DNA of 64,000 bases from Ga0077527 sp032128415 (GCA_032128415.1 JAQBGW010000004.1:1-64000); one strand, 5' to 3'; shown: positions 8,871 to 18,045, counted from the first letter of the stretch. A program made the numbers and translations. Notes: generated by a model not told the origin, from the sequence alone.

Positions 8871-9030
8871 GGACCCCCCGACCCGCAAGGCCAGACCACA
8901 TTACGGGGCACCCGGGCCGCTGTCGAGATTCACATAATTCCGTGAAAATCGAAGAATCCGAAACCCTTGTGGCGCGCCAGCAACGCCCCGGAACCCCCTC
9001 GGGGCGCCAAAGTGCCCCCTAATCGCAAGT

Positions 9031-9051
9031 CCCGGAAAGGCCGGGTTTTTT
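9031..9051 (+). terminator. Intrinsic terminator-like hairpin (CCCGG-AAAGG-CCGGG, T6)
   Basis: A five-base-pair GC stem with a five-base loop is directly followed by TTTTTT on the plus strand. No plus-strand gene ends here, so it would stop a short transcript that begins in this gap or arrives from upstream antisense. Confidence 0.5.
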
Positions 9052-9138
9052 CGAACTCCGTCACGCGGCCAAAGCTGAAAACTTGACCTGTGTCTCGTTC
9101 GCCACGACGGATTTTGTCAAAGATTGTCCCTGGCAGTA

Positions 9139-9174
9139 CGCCACCGGCTGAAAGGTCTGTGCCGGGGCGTTTTT
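9139..9174 (+). terminator. Second terminator-like hairpin in the leader
   Basis: CGCC-A-CCGGC pairs with GCCGG-GGCG across a 12-base loop, making nine GC-rich pairs with one bulge, followed by five T. It sits 28-63 bases before the preferred GTG start of the next gene, where it could act as an attenuator or block elongation. Confidence 0.5.
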
Positions 9175-9201
9175 GCGCGAGTTTCCGACGCGCGGGGTAC
9201 C

Positions 9202-11193
9202 GTGTACATCGACTATGCAGACGTCGAAAAGCCGATTGGGGAGCGGGCGACTTCAGCGTCGCCATCCGCAGGCGCCAATGTCGTCGTGCTTTCCGCGGAT
9301 CCCGCGCTCATTGAACTGTCGCGTGATGCGCTTACCGGCAATCACCGCGTCTGGCGCGCTGATGATGCGACCCACGCCGCCGATCTGATCGTCGCGGCGG
9401 GCAACGCCGTCCTGCTGGCCGACTCGGCATTGGCCGATCACGACACGCGCGAATTCGTCACCAGGATTCATGAACAATTTCCCGACCTGTCGATCATCGT
9501 TGCGGGTCGTCGGGATGATGAAGCCGAGCTCGCGGAACTGGTCTCCAAGGGCATCATTTTCCGATTCCTTCACAAGCCGGCCTCCGCGGACCGCATCCGT
9601 AATTTTGTGGAAGCGACTCTGCGCCGCCAGCAGCAGTCCGCTGACATGCCGGCCGCAGCGCCCCGCCAGACCGGCACGACCTCAGTCAAGCTGAAAGCAC
9701 TCACGATGCCGGCGAAGCTGGACGGTGCCGGCGTGCGCCGCTGGTCCCGCCGCAGCCTCCTGTTGATTCCACTCGTGCTGATCATCGCCCTGCTCGCAAC
9801 CTGGAGGCCGTGGGAAAAGCCCGGCAACCTCAATGCGGACAATGGTGGTGGACAGCCCACGACGGTCGATACGAGCCGTGACGCCGCAGTCCGGAAGCTG
9901 CTCGATGCGGCAGGACTCGCGTTCTCGCGCGGCCAGCTCGTCGAGCCGCCCGACGACAACGCACTGGAACTTTACCGCGCAGTGCTCACGCGCGATCCGG
10001 GCAATCGCACCGCGGAGCGAGGCGTCGACCGCGTTGCGGATGAACTGCTGTTGCAAGCCGAGCATGCACTGATGGTCCAGGACCTGGTTGCCCTTGCGAG
10101 CGCAGTGGATGCGGCGCGCGCTGCCCGGCCCGACCATCCGCGCCTTGAATTCTTCATGACCCAGCTCGAACGCGAGCGCGAGCGCCTCGCGGGTCCCGGC
10201 GGCTCAATACGGCCGGGGAGTTCACCATCCGAGGCTACGCCGGATGCGGTCGCTCCGCGCAGCGACACCAGTCGCGTACAGGGACTGGTGCTGCTAGCCA
10301 ACGAACGCATGAGCAGCAATCGGCTGGTCGGCGGCAGTGACAGCGCGCACGCCTATCTCCTTTCGGCCCGACGCATCGATCCGGCGGATCCGGGCGTGCA
10401 GCAGAGCATCGCAGCACTCGCCGTGCTGCTGCAAGGCAACGCACGCAAGGCGATGAGCCAGGGGCGCCTGGACGAAGCCGGCGAGTGGGTGCATCAGGCG
10501 GTCGCGCTCGACGTCAATCGCCCGGAAGTGGCCGAACTGCGCTCGGAACTCGAAATCGCCCGGCTCGGCACGCAGCGCGAGGACCGCACGCGGCTTTTCA
10601 CGCTCGCGAACCAGCGCATCGCGCAGGGCCGGCTGGTGGAGCCGGTGGCCGATTCCGCCCGTCATTACCTGGACCTGCTGCGTGCCTCCGACCCCGCATA
10701 CCCTGGCCTGCCGGAAACGAGCGCACTGCTCGCGGGCAAGGCGTTGGCGGAATCGCGCCTTCTGGTCGCCGCCGGCAAAATCGGTGACGCCGAAACAATG
10801 CTGAAAGCGGCCAATGATTCCGGCGCGCCGGCCACTGAAGTCGCCGCTCTCGCGACCGAGATCGCAAAGGCACGCGCGGCGGCATCGCCGCCAAGACCGG
10901 CAGCGGCGCTCGTGCTGCCGGAGAATGCGCTGAACCGGACCCGTTTCGTCAGGCCTGCATACCCGTCGCGGGCACTTGAGCGGGGCATTTCCGGCTGGGT
11001 GGACATCGAATTCACGGTCGCCAGCGATGGCAGTACGCGCGATGCAACGGTGCGCGCTTCCGAGCCTGCGGGTGTCTTCGATCGCGCCGCCCTCGATTCC
11101 GTGGCGCGCTGGCGCTATGAGCCGCGCGTGGTCAACGGCGCGGTCGTCGATCAGCGCGTTGCAGCGCGCGTGCGCTTCGAGCTCGCAGACTGA
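9202..11193 (+). CDS. Receiver-like domain, membrane helix, TPR-like repeats and TonB C-terminal domain in one protein
   Basis: With the GTG at 9202 the protein has 663 residues; a TTG at 9124 is possible but would put the start inside a hairpin. Residues about 20-140 resemble a response-regulator receiver: LLADSAL supplies the phosphorylatable Asp and FRFLHKPAS the Lys, while the usual Thr is replaced and the N-terminal acidic pair is reduced. A membrane helix follows near 182-202. The middle contains three copies of a repeat with GRLVEP or NRLVGG (ANERMSSNRLVGG, ANQRIAQGRLVEP, SRGQLVEPPDDNA), like TPR-type units. The last 90 residues form a TonB-type domain (RFVRPAYPSRALERG, then GWVDIEFTVASDGSTRDA). 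TonB passes proton-motive energy to outer-membrane transporters; no ExbB, ExbD or receptor gene is nearby. Confidence 0.75.
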   Translation: MYIDYADVEKPIGERATSASPSAGANVVVLSADPALIELSRDALTGNHRVWRADDATHAADLIVAAGNAVLLADSALADHDTREFVTRIHEQFPDLSIIVAGRRDDEAELAELVSKGIIFRFLHKPASADRIRNFVEATLRRQQQSADMPAAAPRQTGTTSVKLKALTMPAKLDGAGVRRWSRRSLLLIPLVLIIALLATWRPWEKPGNLNADNGGGQPTTVDTSRDAAVRKLLDAAGLAFSRGQLVEPPDDNALELYRAVLTRDPGNRTAERGVDRVADELLLQAEHALMVQDLVALASAVDAARAARPDHPRLEFFMTQLERERERLAGPGGSIRPGSSPSEATPDAVAPRSDTSRVQGLVLLANERMSSNRLVGGSDSAHAYLLSARRIDPADPGVQQSIAALAVLLQGNARKAMSQGRLDEAGEWVHQAVALDVNRPEVAELRSELEIARLGTQREDRTRLFTLANQRIAQGRLVEPVADSARHYLDLLRASDPAYPGLPETSALLAGKALAESRLLVAAGKIGDAETMLKAANDSGAPATEVAALATEIAKARAAASPPRPAAALVLPENALNRTRFVRPAYPSRALERGISGWVDIEFTVASDGSTRDATVRASEPAGVFDRAALDSVARWRYEPRVVNGAVVDQRVAARVRFELAD

Positions 11194-12486
11194 TCAGCCA
11201 GGCGTCCTGCCGATGGCCATGCGCTCATGCGCGCGGCCGAGTCCGAACGCGACTGCCGCCCACAGTGCCGCAACACCCGCGCCGAGCAGCGCGACCCCGG
11301 CCAGCCCTGCAGAAAACGCCGACACAAACGCGTCGTGGCCCTTGGCGATGACAAAATCGCTGGTCCGGTATACGAGCGTGTCGTTGAAATTCTTCGCCTT
11401 GTACTTCGATTCGCGGTCCACGGTCGTGTAAAGCATCTCGCGGCAGGGCCGCACGATCGCGTACTGCCCGACGCGGCGCGCGACATAGACGGCAACCAGC
11501 ATCGCGAAGACCGGTGACGCGGCGATCAGCAGGAATCCCGCGACCACGAACAACGGCACCACCACAATCATCGTGGCGACGCCGAAGCGCGCGGTCAGCC
11601 GGCCGACCGCGAAGATCTGCATCAGGACCGTGATGATGCTGAGCGCCAGCTCGATCCGGCCCAGGAATGCCGTGCGTGCGGCACCTTCCGGGAAGTGGAT
11701 GCTCAGCAGTTCCGCCTGCTGCAGGTACAGGAAGGTGTTGACCGCAGCCATCAGGAACACGAATGCCGCGATGCCGGAAAGGTATCGCGACGTGAACACG
11801 CGCACGATGCCGGCGAACGGGTTGCCGCCGATCGGGCGTTCTGCCAGTCGCTCTCCACGCCCCTCCTGGCGCGCGCCCCATTGAAGCAGGTAGCGCATCA
11901 GCAGGATCGTGGATGCGAGCACCGTGGCCGAGATCAGCAGCAGGTTGATGTCGCCGATCGCCTCCGCGAGAAATGCCGCAATCGCAGAACCCGCGATCTG
12001 GCCCGCGCTCGCGCCCGCGGTGATGACCGCAAACAGGCGCTTGCCCTGTTCGCGGTCGAACAGGTCCGCCATCAGGCTCCAGAACACCGATACTACGAAC
12101 AGGTTGAAGACGCTGACCCAGACGAAGAACACGCGCGCGGTCAGCCTGTCGTCCTCGAACGCCGTGAACAGCACCCAGAAGCCCGCGAGTTGCGCGACGA
12201 AGAACACATAGGTCCACGGCAGGAATACGGCGCGCCGGAAACGGCTGCTGATCCAGCCGAACAGCGGCACCGCGAGCACCATGCCGAGCAGCGTGAACCC
12301 GAACAGGTCGTCGAGATTCTCGACACCGCTCGTGACGCCCATGCTGTCGCGCAACGGCCGCAGGATGTAATAAGCCGTGAACAGCAGAAAATGGTATCCG
12401 AAGGCCGCGAGCAGCCCGGCAACCTCGGCGGGCCGTACGTTGACCGTGCGCCCGAGGGTGCGCGCGACGAGGGCCTGTGCGCTCAT
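11194..12486 (-). CDS. MFS-type transporter, Npt/ATP:ADP antiporter-like
   Basis: The 430-residue protein has about twelve hydrophobic segments. It contains LRPLRDSMGV near the N-terminus and RPCREMLYTTVDRESKYKAKN before the last helices. That pair of motifs is typical of bacterial proteins annotated as Npt1/Npt2-like nucleotide transporters or MFS carriers. The substrate cannot be read; in free-living bacteria members of this group are uncharacterised. Its start overlaps the VOC gene stop (ATGA), making it the last gene of a four-gene minus-strand operon. Confidence 0.75.
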   Translation of the reverse strand: MSAQALVARTLGRTVNVRPAEVAGLLAAFGYHFLLFTAYYILRPLRDSMGVTSGVENLDDLFGFTLLGMVLAVPLFGWISSRFRRAVFLPWTYVFFVAQLAGFWVLFTAFEDDRLTARVFFVWVSVFNLFVVSVFWSLMADLFDREQGKRLFAVITAGASAGQIAGSAIAAFLAEAIGDINLLLISATVLASTILLMRYLLQWGARQEGRGERLAERPIGGNPFAGIVRVFTSRYLSGIAAFVFLMAAVNTFLYLQQAELLSIHFPEGAARTAFLGRIELALSIITVLMQIFAVGRLTARFGVATMIVVVPLFVVAGFLLIAASPVFAMLVAVYVARRVGQYAIVRPCREMLYTTVDRESKYKAKNFNDTLVYRTSDFVIAKGHDAFVSAFSAGLAGVALLGAGVAALWAAVAFGLGRAHERMAIGRTPG

Positions 12487-12863
12487 GCGTGAGCGACCGC
12501 CTTCTCCGTCGTGATCGCGAGCGTGTTGCCTTCGGTGTCCTCGAAGAAAGCCATCCAGACCTCAACGGCGTCGAGTCGGGCCACCAGGTGCGGCCCGCGC
12601 AGGAACTCGACCCCAAGGCGCTCGAGCTCGGCGTGCGCAGAGTCGATGTCAACTACGCGGTAATAGACGATCGAACCGGGCGGCTCATACATCGGGTCGG
12701 AAGCGACAGAGAGCGCGAGCCTCACGCCGTCGCAGTCGAAGAATGCAAGCTGCGGCGGAACTTCGAACAGCAGCTTCATGCCGAGTACGTCGCGGTAGAA
12801 GGGCGTCGCACGCGCGAGATCGCGGACCGGTATCGCGATCTGCTCAATGCGCGACAGATTCAC
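12483..12863 (-). CDS. VOC family protein (glyoxalase/dioxygenase fold)
   Basis: A 126-residue single-module VOC protein. It opens IEQIAIPVRDLARATPFYRDVLGMKLLFE, the standard first beta-alpha-beta unit, and ends with FEDTEGNTLAIT, where the Glu of the last metal ligand is expected. Such proteins act in isomerisation, lyase or antibiotic-resistance reactions; the activity of this one is not determined. It sits three bases after oligopeptidase B and overlaps the transporter start, so all three are likely co-expressed. Confidence 0.85.
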   Translation of the reverse strand: MNLSRIEQIAIPVRDLARATPFYRDVLGMKLLFEVPPQLAFFDCDGVRLALSVASDPMYEPPGSIVYYRVVDIDSAHAELERLGVEFLRGPHLVARLDAVEVWMAFFEDTEGNTLAITTEKAVAHA

Positions 12864-12866
12864 GTG

Positions 12867-15032
12867 CTACTCCCTGATGCCGGACTGGTCGAGGATGAAT
12901 GTGTATTCCTCGGCGATTTCCCGGAAGTGCTGGAAACGTCCCGATTTGCCGCCGTGACCGGCCTCCATCTGGGTGCGAAACAGCAGCGGACTCGCGCCGG
13001 TCTTGCGAGCCCGCAAGCGAGCGACCCACTTGGCCGGCTCGAAGTACTGCACCTGGCTGTCCCAAAAGCCGGTCGCCACGAATATCGCCGGGTAATCCCG
13101 GTGCGCGACCTGGTCATAGGGGGAATAGGACAGCATGTAGCTGTAATAGGGTTCCTGCTTCGGATTTCCCCATTCGTCGAATTCACCCGCCGTCAGCGGA
13201 ATGCCTTCATCCAGCATCGTGGTCACGACATCGACGAACGGTACCTGTGTCACGACCGCCCGGTAATCTCCCGGCGCCATGTTGACGACAGCACCCATCA
13301 GCAGCCCGCCGGCGCTGCCGCCCATCGCCGACACTCGCTTCGGGTCGGCATAGTGTTCCTGCACCAGGAAGCGGGTCACGTCGATGAAGTCCGTGAAGGT
13401 ATTGATCTTGTTCAGCAACCGGCCCTGATCGTACCAGCGCCGGCCCAACTCCTGGCCGCCGCGAACATGTGCGATCGCATACACGAATCCACGATCCAGC
13501 AATGACAGCCGGGGAATTGAAAATACCGGATCCATCGAATATCCGTAGGAACCGTAACCGTACTGCAGGAGCGGCGCGCGGCCGTCACGCACGAACTCCT
13601 TCCGGTACACCAGCGACACGGGCACTTTCGTGCCGTCGCGCGCAGTCGCCCACACCAGATCCGTGCGGTAATTGCCGGGATCGAAATCACCCAGCACCGG
13701 GTCGCGCTTCAGGAGCTGCCTCTCGCCGGTCTGGATATCGTAGTCGTAGACGGTTTTCGGCGTGGTCAGCGACGTATATTCGTAACGCACGATGCGCGTG
13801 TCGATCTCCGCATTTGTCCCAAGCGCCGTCGTGTAGGACGCTTCATCCGCCGCAATGAAGAATTCCGCACTGCCGTCCCAGAGCCGGATGCGGATCTTGC
13901 GCAGTGCCCCTGAGCGTTCCTCGATCGCGAGGAAATTCTTGAACACGTCGAAGCCCTGGATGAAAGCATCGTCGCGATGCGCAATGAGTTCGCTCCATTT
14001 CGCGCGATCGCCCTCTTCCCCGACCACGGCCGTCATCAGCCTGAAGTTCGGGGCCTGCCAGTTGCTGCGGATGATCCAGCGGCCATCCAGGTGGTCGACG
14101 TTGTATTCGTGGTCGCGCTCGCGCGGCAAGAACACGCGGAACTGCAGGTCGGGATCCGCTGCATCCGCATAACGCACTTCGGTGGATACCGTGCTCTCCG
14201 CGACGATTTCCAAGTATCGCTCATCCTTGGTCGTGCGGACGGCAGTGTAGAAACTCTCGTCGTCCTGCTCATAGACGAGCGCATCGCCGGCAGGATCGGT
14301 GCCGAGCACATGCCGGCGCACGCGATAGCCGAGCAGCGTCTCCGGGTGCTTCTCGACGTACAGCAGGCTCGCGCTATCGGCGGTCCACGCCAGGTATGGA
14401 TCGACGTTTTCGATTGCGTCCGGCAGCGTCGCGCCGGTTTCCAGGTCCTTGATCCGCAGCCGGAACTGGCGCCGGCCGACCGTGTCCTCGACATAGGCGA
14501 GCAGGCGGTCGTTGGGCGCGATCGCCAGTGCGCCGACCTGGTAGAACTCGTGCCCCGCGGAAAGCTCGTTGGCATTCAGCATCACTTGTTCGGTGGCCTC
14601 GAGATTGCCGGCCTTGCGCGCGTAGACCGGGTATTCCTTGCCGGTTTCGAAGCGCGTGTAGTACCAGTAGCCGCGCTTGCGATACGGGGCCGTCGAATCA
14701 TCCTGCTTCACGCGTGCGATGATCTCGCCGTAAACGCGATCCTCGAGCGCCTTCGTATGCGCGGTCATGGCCGCCTTGTAGGCGTTCTCGGCCTCGAGAT
14801 AGCTGAGTACTTCGCTGTTGGTGCGCGTGTCGTCACGCAACCAGTAGTACTCGTCCACCCGCGTGCCATTCGGTGACACGATGTCGTATGGGCGTACAGC
14901 CGCTATCGGGGGCGCTGGTTCGGACTTCGACATGTTCTCGGACTCCGTCTTGGCCGGCGCTCCGGTGGCGCAGGCCCCCAGCAGGAATGCAAGGGGAACG
15001 ACCAGGACCCAGGAAATGCGCAGCTTGCTCAT
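12867..15032 (-). CDS. ptrB: Oligopeptidase B-like serine peptidase (S9A), lipoprotein
   Basis: The 721-residue protein joins an N-terminal lipoprotein signal (LLGAC lipobox, Cys20) to a beta-propeller domain and an alpha/beta hydrolase domain. The catalytic triad is visible: Ser at about 573 in GGSAGG, Asp at about 658 in ATGFWDSQV, His at about 693 in EAGHGG. Family members cut peptides after basic residues; the paired acidic residues of classical oligopeptidase B would need alignment. A lipid anchor places this copy in the envelope, unlike cytosolic E. coli PtrB. Its start overlaps the upstream oxidoreductase stop (ATGA). Confidence 0.88.
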   Translation of the reverse strand: MSKLRISWVLVVPLAFLLGACATGAPAKTESENMSKSEPAPPIAAVRPYDIVSPNGTRVDEYYWLRDDTRTNSEVLSYLEAENAYKAAMTAHTKALEDRVYGEIIARVKQDDSTAPYRKRGYWYYTRFETGKEYPVYARKAGNLEATEQVMLNANELSAGHEFYQVGALAIAPNDRLLAYVEDTVGRRQFRLRIKDLETGATLPDAIENVDPYLAWTADSASLLYVEKHPETLLGYRVRRHVLGTDPAGDALVYEQDDESFYTAVRTTKDERYLEIVAESTVSTEVRYADAADPDLQFRVFLPRERDHEYNVDHLDGRWIIRSNWQAPNFRLMTAVVGEEGDRAKWSELIAHRDDAFIQGFDVFKNFLAIEERSGALRKIRIRLWDGSAEFFIAADEASYTTALGTNAEIDTRIVRYEYTSLTTPKTVYDYDIQTGERQLLKRDPVLGDFDPGNYRTDLVWATARDGTKVPVSLVYRKEFVRDGRAPLLQYGYGSYGYSMDPVFSIPRLSLLDRGFVYAIAHVRGGQELGRRWYDQGRLLNKINTFTDFIDVTRFLVQEHYADPKRVSAMGGSAGGLLMGAVVNMAPGDYRAVVTQVPFVDVVTTMLDEGIPLTAGEFDEWGNPKQEPYYSYMLSYSPYDQVAHRDYPAIFVATGFWDSQVQYFEPAKWVARLRARKTGASPLLFRTQMEAGHGGKSGRFQHFREIAEEYTFILDQSGIRE

Positions 15033-16027
15033 CGGCTGTCGCGCATCTTACCGGACGAGTCCGTATATCGCGTCTCCGAAAGCGCCTTGCCGATGGCGTC
15101 ACCCGAAAGAAATGCCGCCTCGACCCTCGCATCCAGGCACCAGTCTCCGCAAAAACCGATGCACGCCGACTGATCGAGCAGGAACGGTTCCCCGAGCGCC
15201 GCCTCGACCCTGGCATGGCGCCAGAGATGCGTGTCTGACAGCATGATCGCCGGCAGTTCCCGTCCGAGCTGCCGGGCAAACTGCGTCAGGAGAGTCTTCT
15301 GGACGCGCGCGGCGGGCGCATCGAATTCGCGGCGCGAATATTCAGCAGAGGCATGCAGCACCCAGGTATTCGGTGCATCCCGGCCCGGCTTCGAGCCATT
15401 GCGCGCAAACCAGGCCAGTACCGCGTCTTCGGCAAAACCCGCGTCCGGCGCTTTCGGGAGCGGCTGCGCGAAGGCGACCATGGCCGCCCAGCAGGGAGCC
15501 ATCGGCACTGCACGGGCGCGATCCGCGAGCGGCGTGTGCGAAGCCGCGAGCGCCGCCGCTTCCGGCGCCGGCAGCGCCAGCACGACAAATCCGAAATCGG
15601 CATGCCCGGCACCCCGGTCATCGATGAGCATCCAGCCATTCCGCGTTCGTTCAAGACGCGTGATGCGCGCCCCGTATTCGATGTCGAGCCCCTTCGACAG
15701 GAATCTCGGCAGGGCATTCATACCCGGAGAGCCGACCCACAATTCGCCGCGCTCCTGATAGCCGCCCGGCCAGCAAGGCCGCCAGCGTTGCACCGTTCCA
15801 GCCAGCCTCGCTCTCTCGATGGCTGCGTGAAACGACGGCTCCCGCACGCTGAAATATTGCGCACCGTGATCGAAAGACGCAGCCTCGAAGCGGCGCGTTG
15901 CGATCCGTCCGCCGGGCGCGCGCTGACTTTCAAATACCCGCAACTGCCAGCCGGCCGCGGACAATCGCTGCGCGCAGGCGATTCCCGACAGGCCCGCGCC
16001 GATCACCGCGGCAGATGGCGGATTCAT
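15029..16027 (-). CDS. NAD(P)/FAD-dependent amine-oxidase-like (renalase-type) oxidoreductase
   Basis: ATG 16027 is chosen because GGGAGG lies seven bases upstream and the protein then opens directly with the FAD-binding Rossmann motif VIGAGLSGIACAQRL. It has 332 residues. The segment FESQRAPGGRIATRR contacts the FAD ribose, and SFDHGAQYFSVR is characteristic of the renalase-like group in bacteria. The C-terminus holds CIGFCGDWCLDARVEAAFLSG, the usual last FAD motif. It starts a minus-strand operon with ptrB, the VOC gene and the transporter, and is divergent from the MalM-like gene. Confidence 0.85.
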   Translation of the reverse strand: MNPPSAAVIGAGLSGIACAQRLSAAGWQLRVFESQRAPGGRIATRRFEAASFDHGAQYFSVREPSFHAAIERARLAGTVQRWRPCWPGGYQERGELWVGSPGMNALPRFLSKGLDIEYGARITRLERTRNGWMLIDDRGAGHADFGFVVLALPAPEAAALAASHTPLADRARAVPMAPCWAAMVAFAQPLPKAPDAGFAEDAVLAWFARNGSKPGRDAPNTWVLHASAEYSRREFDAPAARVQKTLLTQFARQLGRELPAIMLSDTHLWRHARVEAALGEPFLLDQSACIGFCGDWCLDARVEAAFLSGDAIGKALSETRYTDSSGKMRDSR

Positions 16028-16065
16028 GCTAGCCTCCCGACGCCCCATTTGATCGCTGGATCCCG

Positions 16066-16752
16066 ATGCGCGTGTCAATTCTGCTCCTGTCGTTAGTAAT
16101 GTCGGCCGTAATCGGCGGCTGCGCGACGGCGCCCCCGCAATCCTACCCGGCGAAACCGGAGGTGCGTCTCGCGCTCTACGCCAGAACGAAAGCCTGCTGC
16201 GACGATCCGTCCGGTTTTTCATATCTGCCGCTGCCGAACCACGGCTTCGCGGACGCGGTCGTGAATGTCGCGAGTCCCGCCTTTGAATTCCACAGCGGCC
16301 TGAGCCCATTCGCGGCCTTCGAGTTGCCGAAGGTCTCGGCGCCCTACCGCATGCGCGTGAAGAGCTTCTTTAGTCCCGCCCACGGTGATGAGGCGGGCGT
16401 TTTTTATCCGGTCGTCGCATTGCTTGACGACACATTCATCGTCCTGCGCATGTCGGGTCTTGAAAACCTGCGCCTGGAGCCGGCGCTCGCGACAGCCGGG
16501 GGAGAAACCGGGCTTGCGGTGACCATGCCGGTCGATCCGGCCACGGACAGCGCCCGCTACCTCATCGTCTTCACGCCGGCCGCGATGCTGGGAGCCGCGC
16601 CCGAACGGCGCGAGGGCGACCTGCTGACACCCGCGTCCCTGGCCTGGCTCGAGCGGCGCGGCGATGCGGCCGTGCCCGCCTCACCCTATGGCAGGCTCCG
16701 CATAACGATAGCGCCAGAACAGCCGGTGGCGGGAGCAGTCCGCACCCCATAG
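16066..16752 (+). CDS. MalM-like lipoprotein
   Basis: The 228-residue protein has a lipoprotein signal (VIGGC lipobox, Cys19). Its motif order matches the MalM family: KACCDDPSGFSYLPLP, FEFHSGLSPFAAFELP, VFYPVVALLDDTF and a C-terminal DLLTPASLAWLERR. MalM is a periplasmic protein of the enteric maltose operon with unclear function. Here there are no maltose genes; the polyamine transporter genes begin 101 bases downstream. A terminator-like hairpin lies inside the frame at 16375-16405. Confidence 0.65.
   Translation: MRVSILLLSLVMSAVIGGCATAPPQSYPAKPEVRLALYARTKACCDDPSGFSYLPLPNHGFADAVVNVASPAFEFHSGLSPFAAFELPKVSAPYRMRVKSFFSPAHGDEAGVFYPVVALLDDTFIVLRMSGLENLRLEPALATAGGETGLAVTMPVDPATDSARYLIVFTPAAMLGAAPERREGDLLTPASLAWLERRGDAAVPASPYGRLRITIAPEQPVAGAVRTP
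16375..16405 (+). terminator. Terminator-like hairpin inside the MalM-like coding region
   Basis: CCCGCC and GGCGGG form a six-base GC stem over an 11-base loop, followed after CG by six T. It lies within an intact reading frame, encoding SPAHGDEAGVFY. Translating ribosomes would normally prevent it from acting. Confidence 0.35.
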
Positions 16753-16853
16753 GACGGCCATGGTCGCCGTTGCAACCCCCACTTGTTCCGTGTATTTCAC
16801 ATTGGACAGGCATAAACTTGGCCCAACCAGAACAATCCCCGGGGGATCACTCC

Positions 16854-18026
16854 ATGTTCGCGAACAACACCCGCTTTGCAGCACGGCTGGCCGCCTTGTC
16901 GGCCGGCGTCGTCATTGCCCTTGTCGGCTGCGGCAAGAAGGAACCAGAGGCGCCGGCGGCGTCGGTCCTCGAGGGCCAGGTCGATATCGTCGCCTGGCCG
17001 GGTTACATCGAGCGCGGCGACACCGATGCCGCCTACGACTGGGTCAAGGGCTTCGAGGCCAAAACCGCATGCAAGGTCAACGTGAAGACCGCGGGCACCT
17101 CGGACGAGATGGTCTCGCTGATGACCCAGGGTGGCTACGACCTCGTGACCGCATCGGGTGACGCTTCGCTCAGGTTGATCCGCGGCGGCACTGTGCAGGC
17201 GATCGATGTCGCGCGCGTACCGAGTTATTCAAGTGTTGACGAGCGCCTGCGCGAAGCTCCATGGCACTTCGTCGACGGCAAGCATTACGGCGTCCCGTAT
17301 CAGTGGGGCCCGAATGTCCTGATGTACAACACGAAGGCCTTCAAGGAAGCGCCGACTTCTTGGGCCGCCGTGTTCGAACCGATGAAGCTCGCGGACGGCA
17401 AGCCCAACAAGGGGCGCGTGCAGGCGTATGACGGCGCCATCTACATCGCAGACGCTGCCGTTTATCTGATGAACAAGAAGCCCGAACTCGGCATCACCGA
17501 CCCGTATGCACTGAATGAGGCCCAGTACGCTGCAGTGCTTGATGTACTGCGCAAGCAGCATCCGCTGGTGCAACGCTACTGGCATGACGCGAATGTCCAA
17601 GTCCAGGACTTCACCACCGAGGGCGTGGTCGCTTCCGGCTCCTGGCCATTCCAGGCCAATACGCTCGCTGCGAACCAGCAGGCGATTGCGAGTACCGTGC
17701 CGGCCGAAGGTGCCACCGGCTGGGCGGACACGACGATGATGAGCGCAACCGCCGCACACCCGAACTGCGCCTACGAATGGATGGAGTGGTCCGTCAATCC
17801 GAAGGTCCAGGGAGACGTTGCCGCATGGTTCGGTTCAGTGCCGGCGGTGCCGGCGGCCTGCAGCGCCAGTGAGCTGCTGGGGGCGGAAGGTTGCGCGACG
17901 AATGGATTCGAGAATTTCTCGAAGATCCGGTTTTGGCGCACGCCGGAGGCGGCTTGCGCCAGTGGCGAATGCGTGCCCTACAGTCGCTGGAGCACCGACT
18001 ACGTCGCCATCATGGGCGGCCGCTGA
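16854..18026 (+). CDS. ydcS: Polyamine-type ABC transporter substrate-binding lipoprotein (YdcS/PotD family)
   Basis: ATG 16854 follows GGGGGA and begins a lipoprotein signal (ALVGC, Cys26), giving 390 residues. The mature protein opens GQVDIVAWPGYIERG, the PotD/PotF pattern. It has TSDEMVSLMTQGGYDLVTASGD, the ligand-pocket segment YGVPYQWGPNVLMYN, and GATGWADTTMMSA near the end. It binds spermidine, putrescine or a similar amine at the membrane surface and hands it to the two permeases. The gene order that follows (ATPase, two permeases, aldehyde dehydrogenase) is that of E. coli ydcSTUV-patD, which is why that symbol is used. Confidence 0.88.
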   Translation: MFANNTRFAARLAALSAGVVIALVGCGKKEPEAPAASVLEGQVDIVAWPGYIERGDTDAAYDWVKGFEAKTACKVNVKTAGTSDEMVSLMTQGGYDLVTASGDASLRLIRGGTVQAIDVARVPSYSSVDERLREAPWHFVDGKHYGVPYQWGPNVLMYNTKAFKEAPTSWAAVFEPMKLADGKPNKGRVQAYDGAIYIADAAVYLMNKKPELGITDPYALNEAQYAAVLDVLRKQHPLVQRYWHDANVQVQDFTTEGVVASGSWPFQANTLAANQQAIASTVPAEGATGWADTTMMSATAAHPNCAYEWMEWSVNPKVQGDVAAWFGSVPAVPAACSASELLGAEGCATNGFENFSKIRFWRTPEAACASGECVPYSRWSTDYVAIMGGR

Positions 18027-18045
18027 GCGGCGTCCTTCCTCTGCA

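Larger units (their letters stand above)
8889..9201. promoter_or_regulatory. Untranslated leader with stacked hairpins between divergent genes
   Basis: No convincing gene fits in this 313-base gap. Reading the plus strand, three GC-rich hairpins follow each other: GCCCCG/CGGGGC around 8984-9006, GGGGC/GCCCC around 9001-9018, and CCCGG/CCGGG at 9031-9045, the last followed by six T. After a further 90 bases another hairpin with a T-run stands just before the start of the receiver/TonB gene. This layout suggests either a short RNA ending at 9051 or an attenuated leader. I searched by eye for known riboswitch cores (cyclic-di-GMP, glycine, SAM) and found none. Confidence 0.4.

Noticed and set aside
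8980..9120. Possible cyclic-di-GMP riboswitch in the leader
   Set aside because: The GCAAAGC-type core and tetraloop receptor are absent; only generic hairpins remain.
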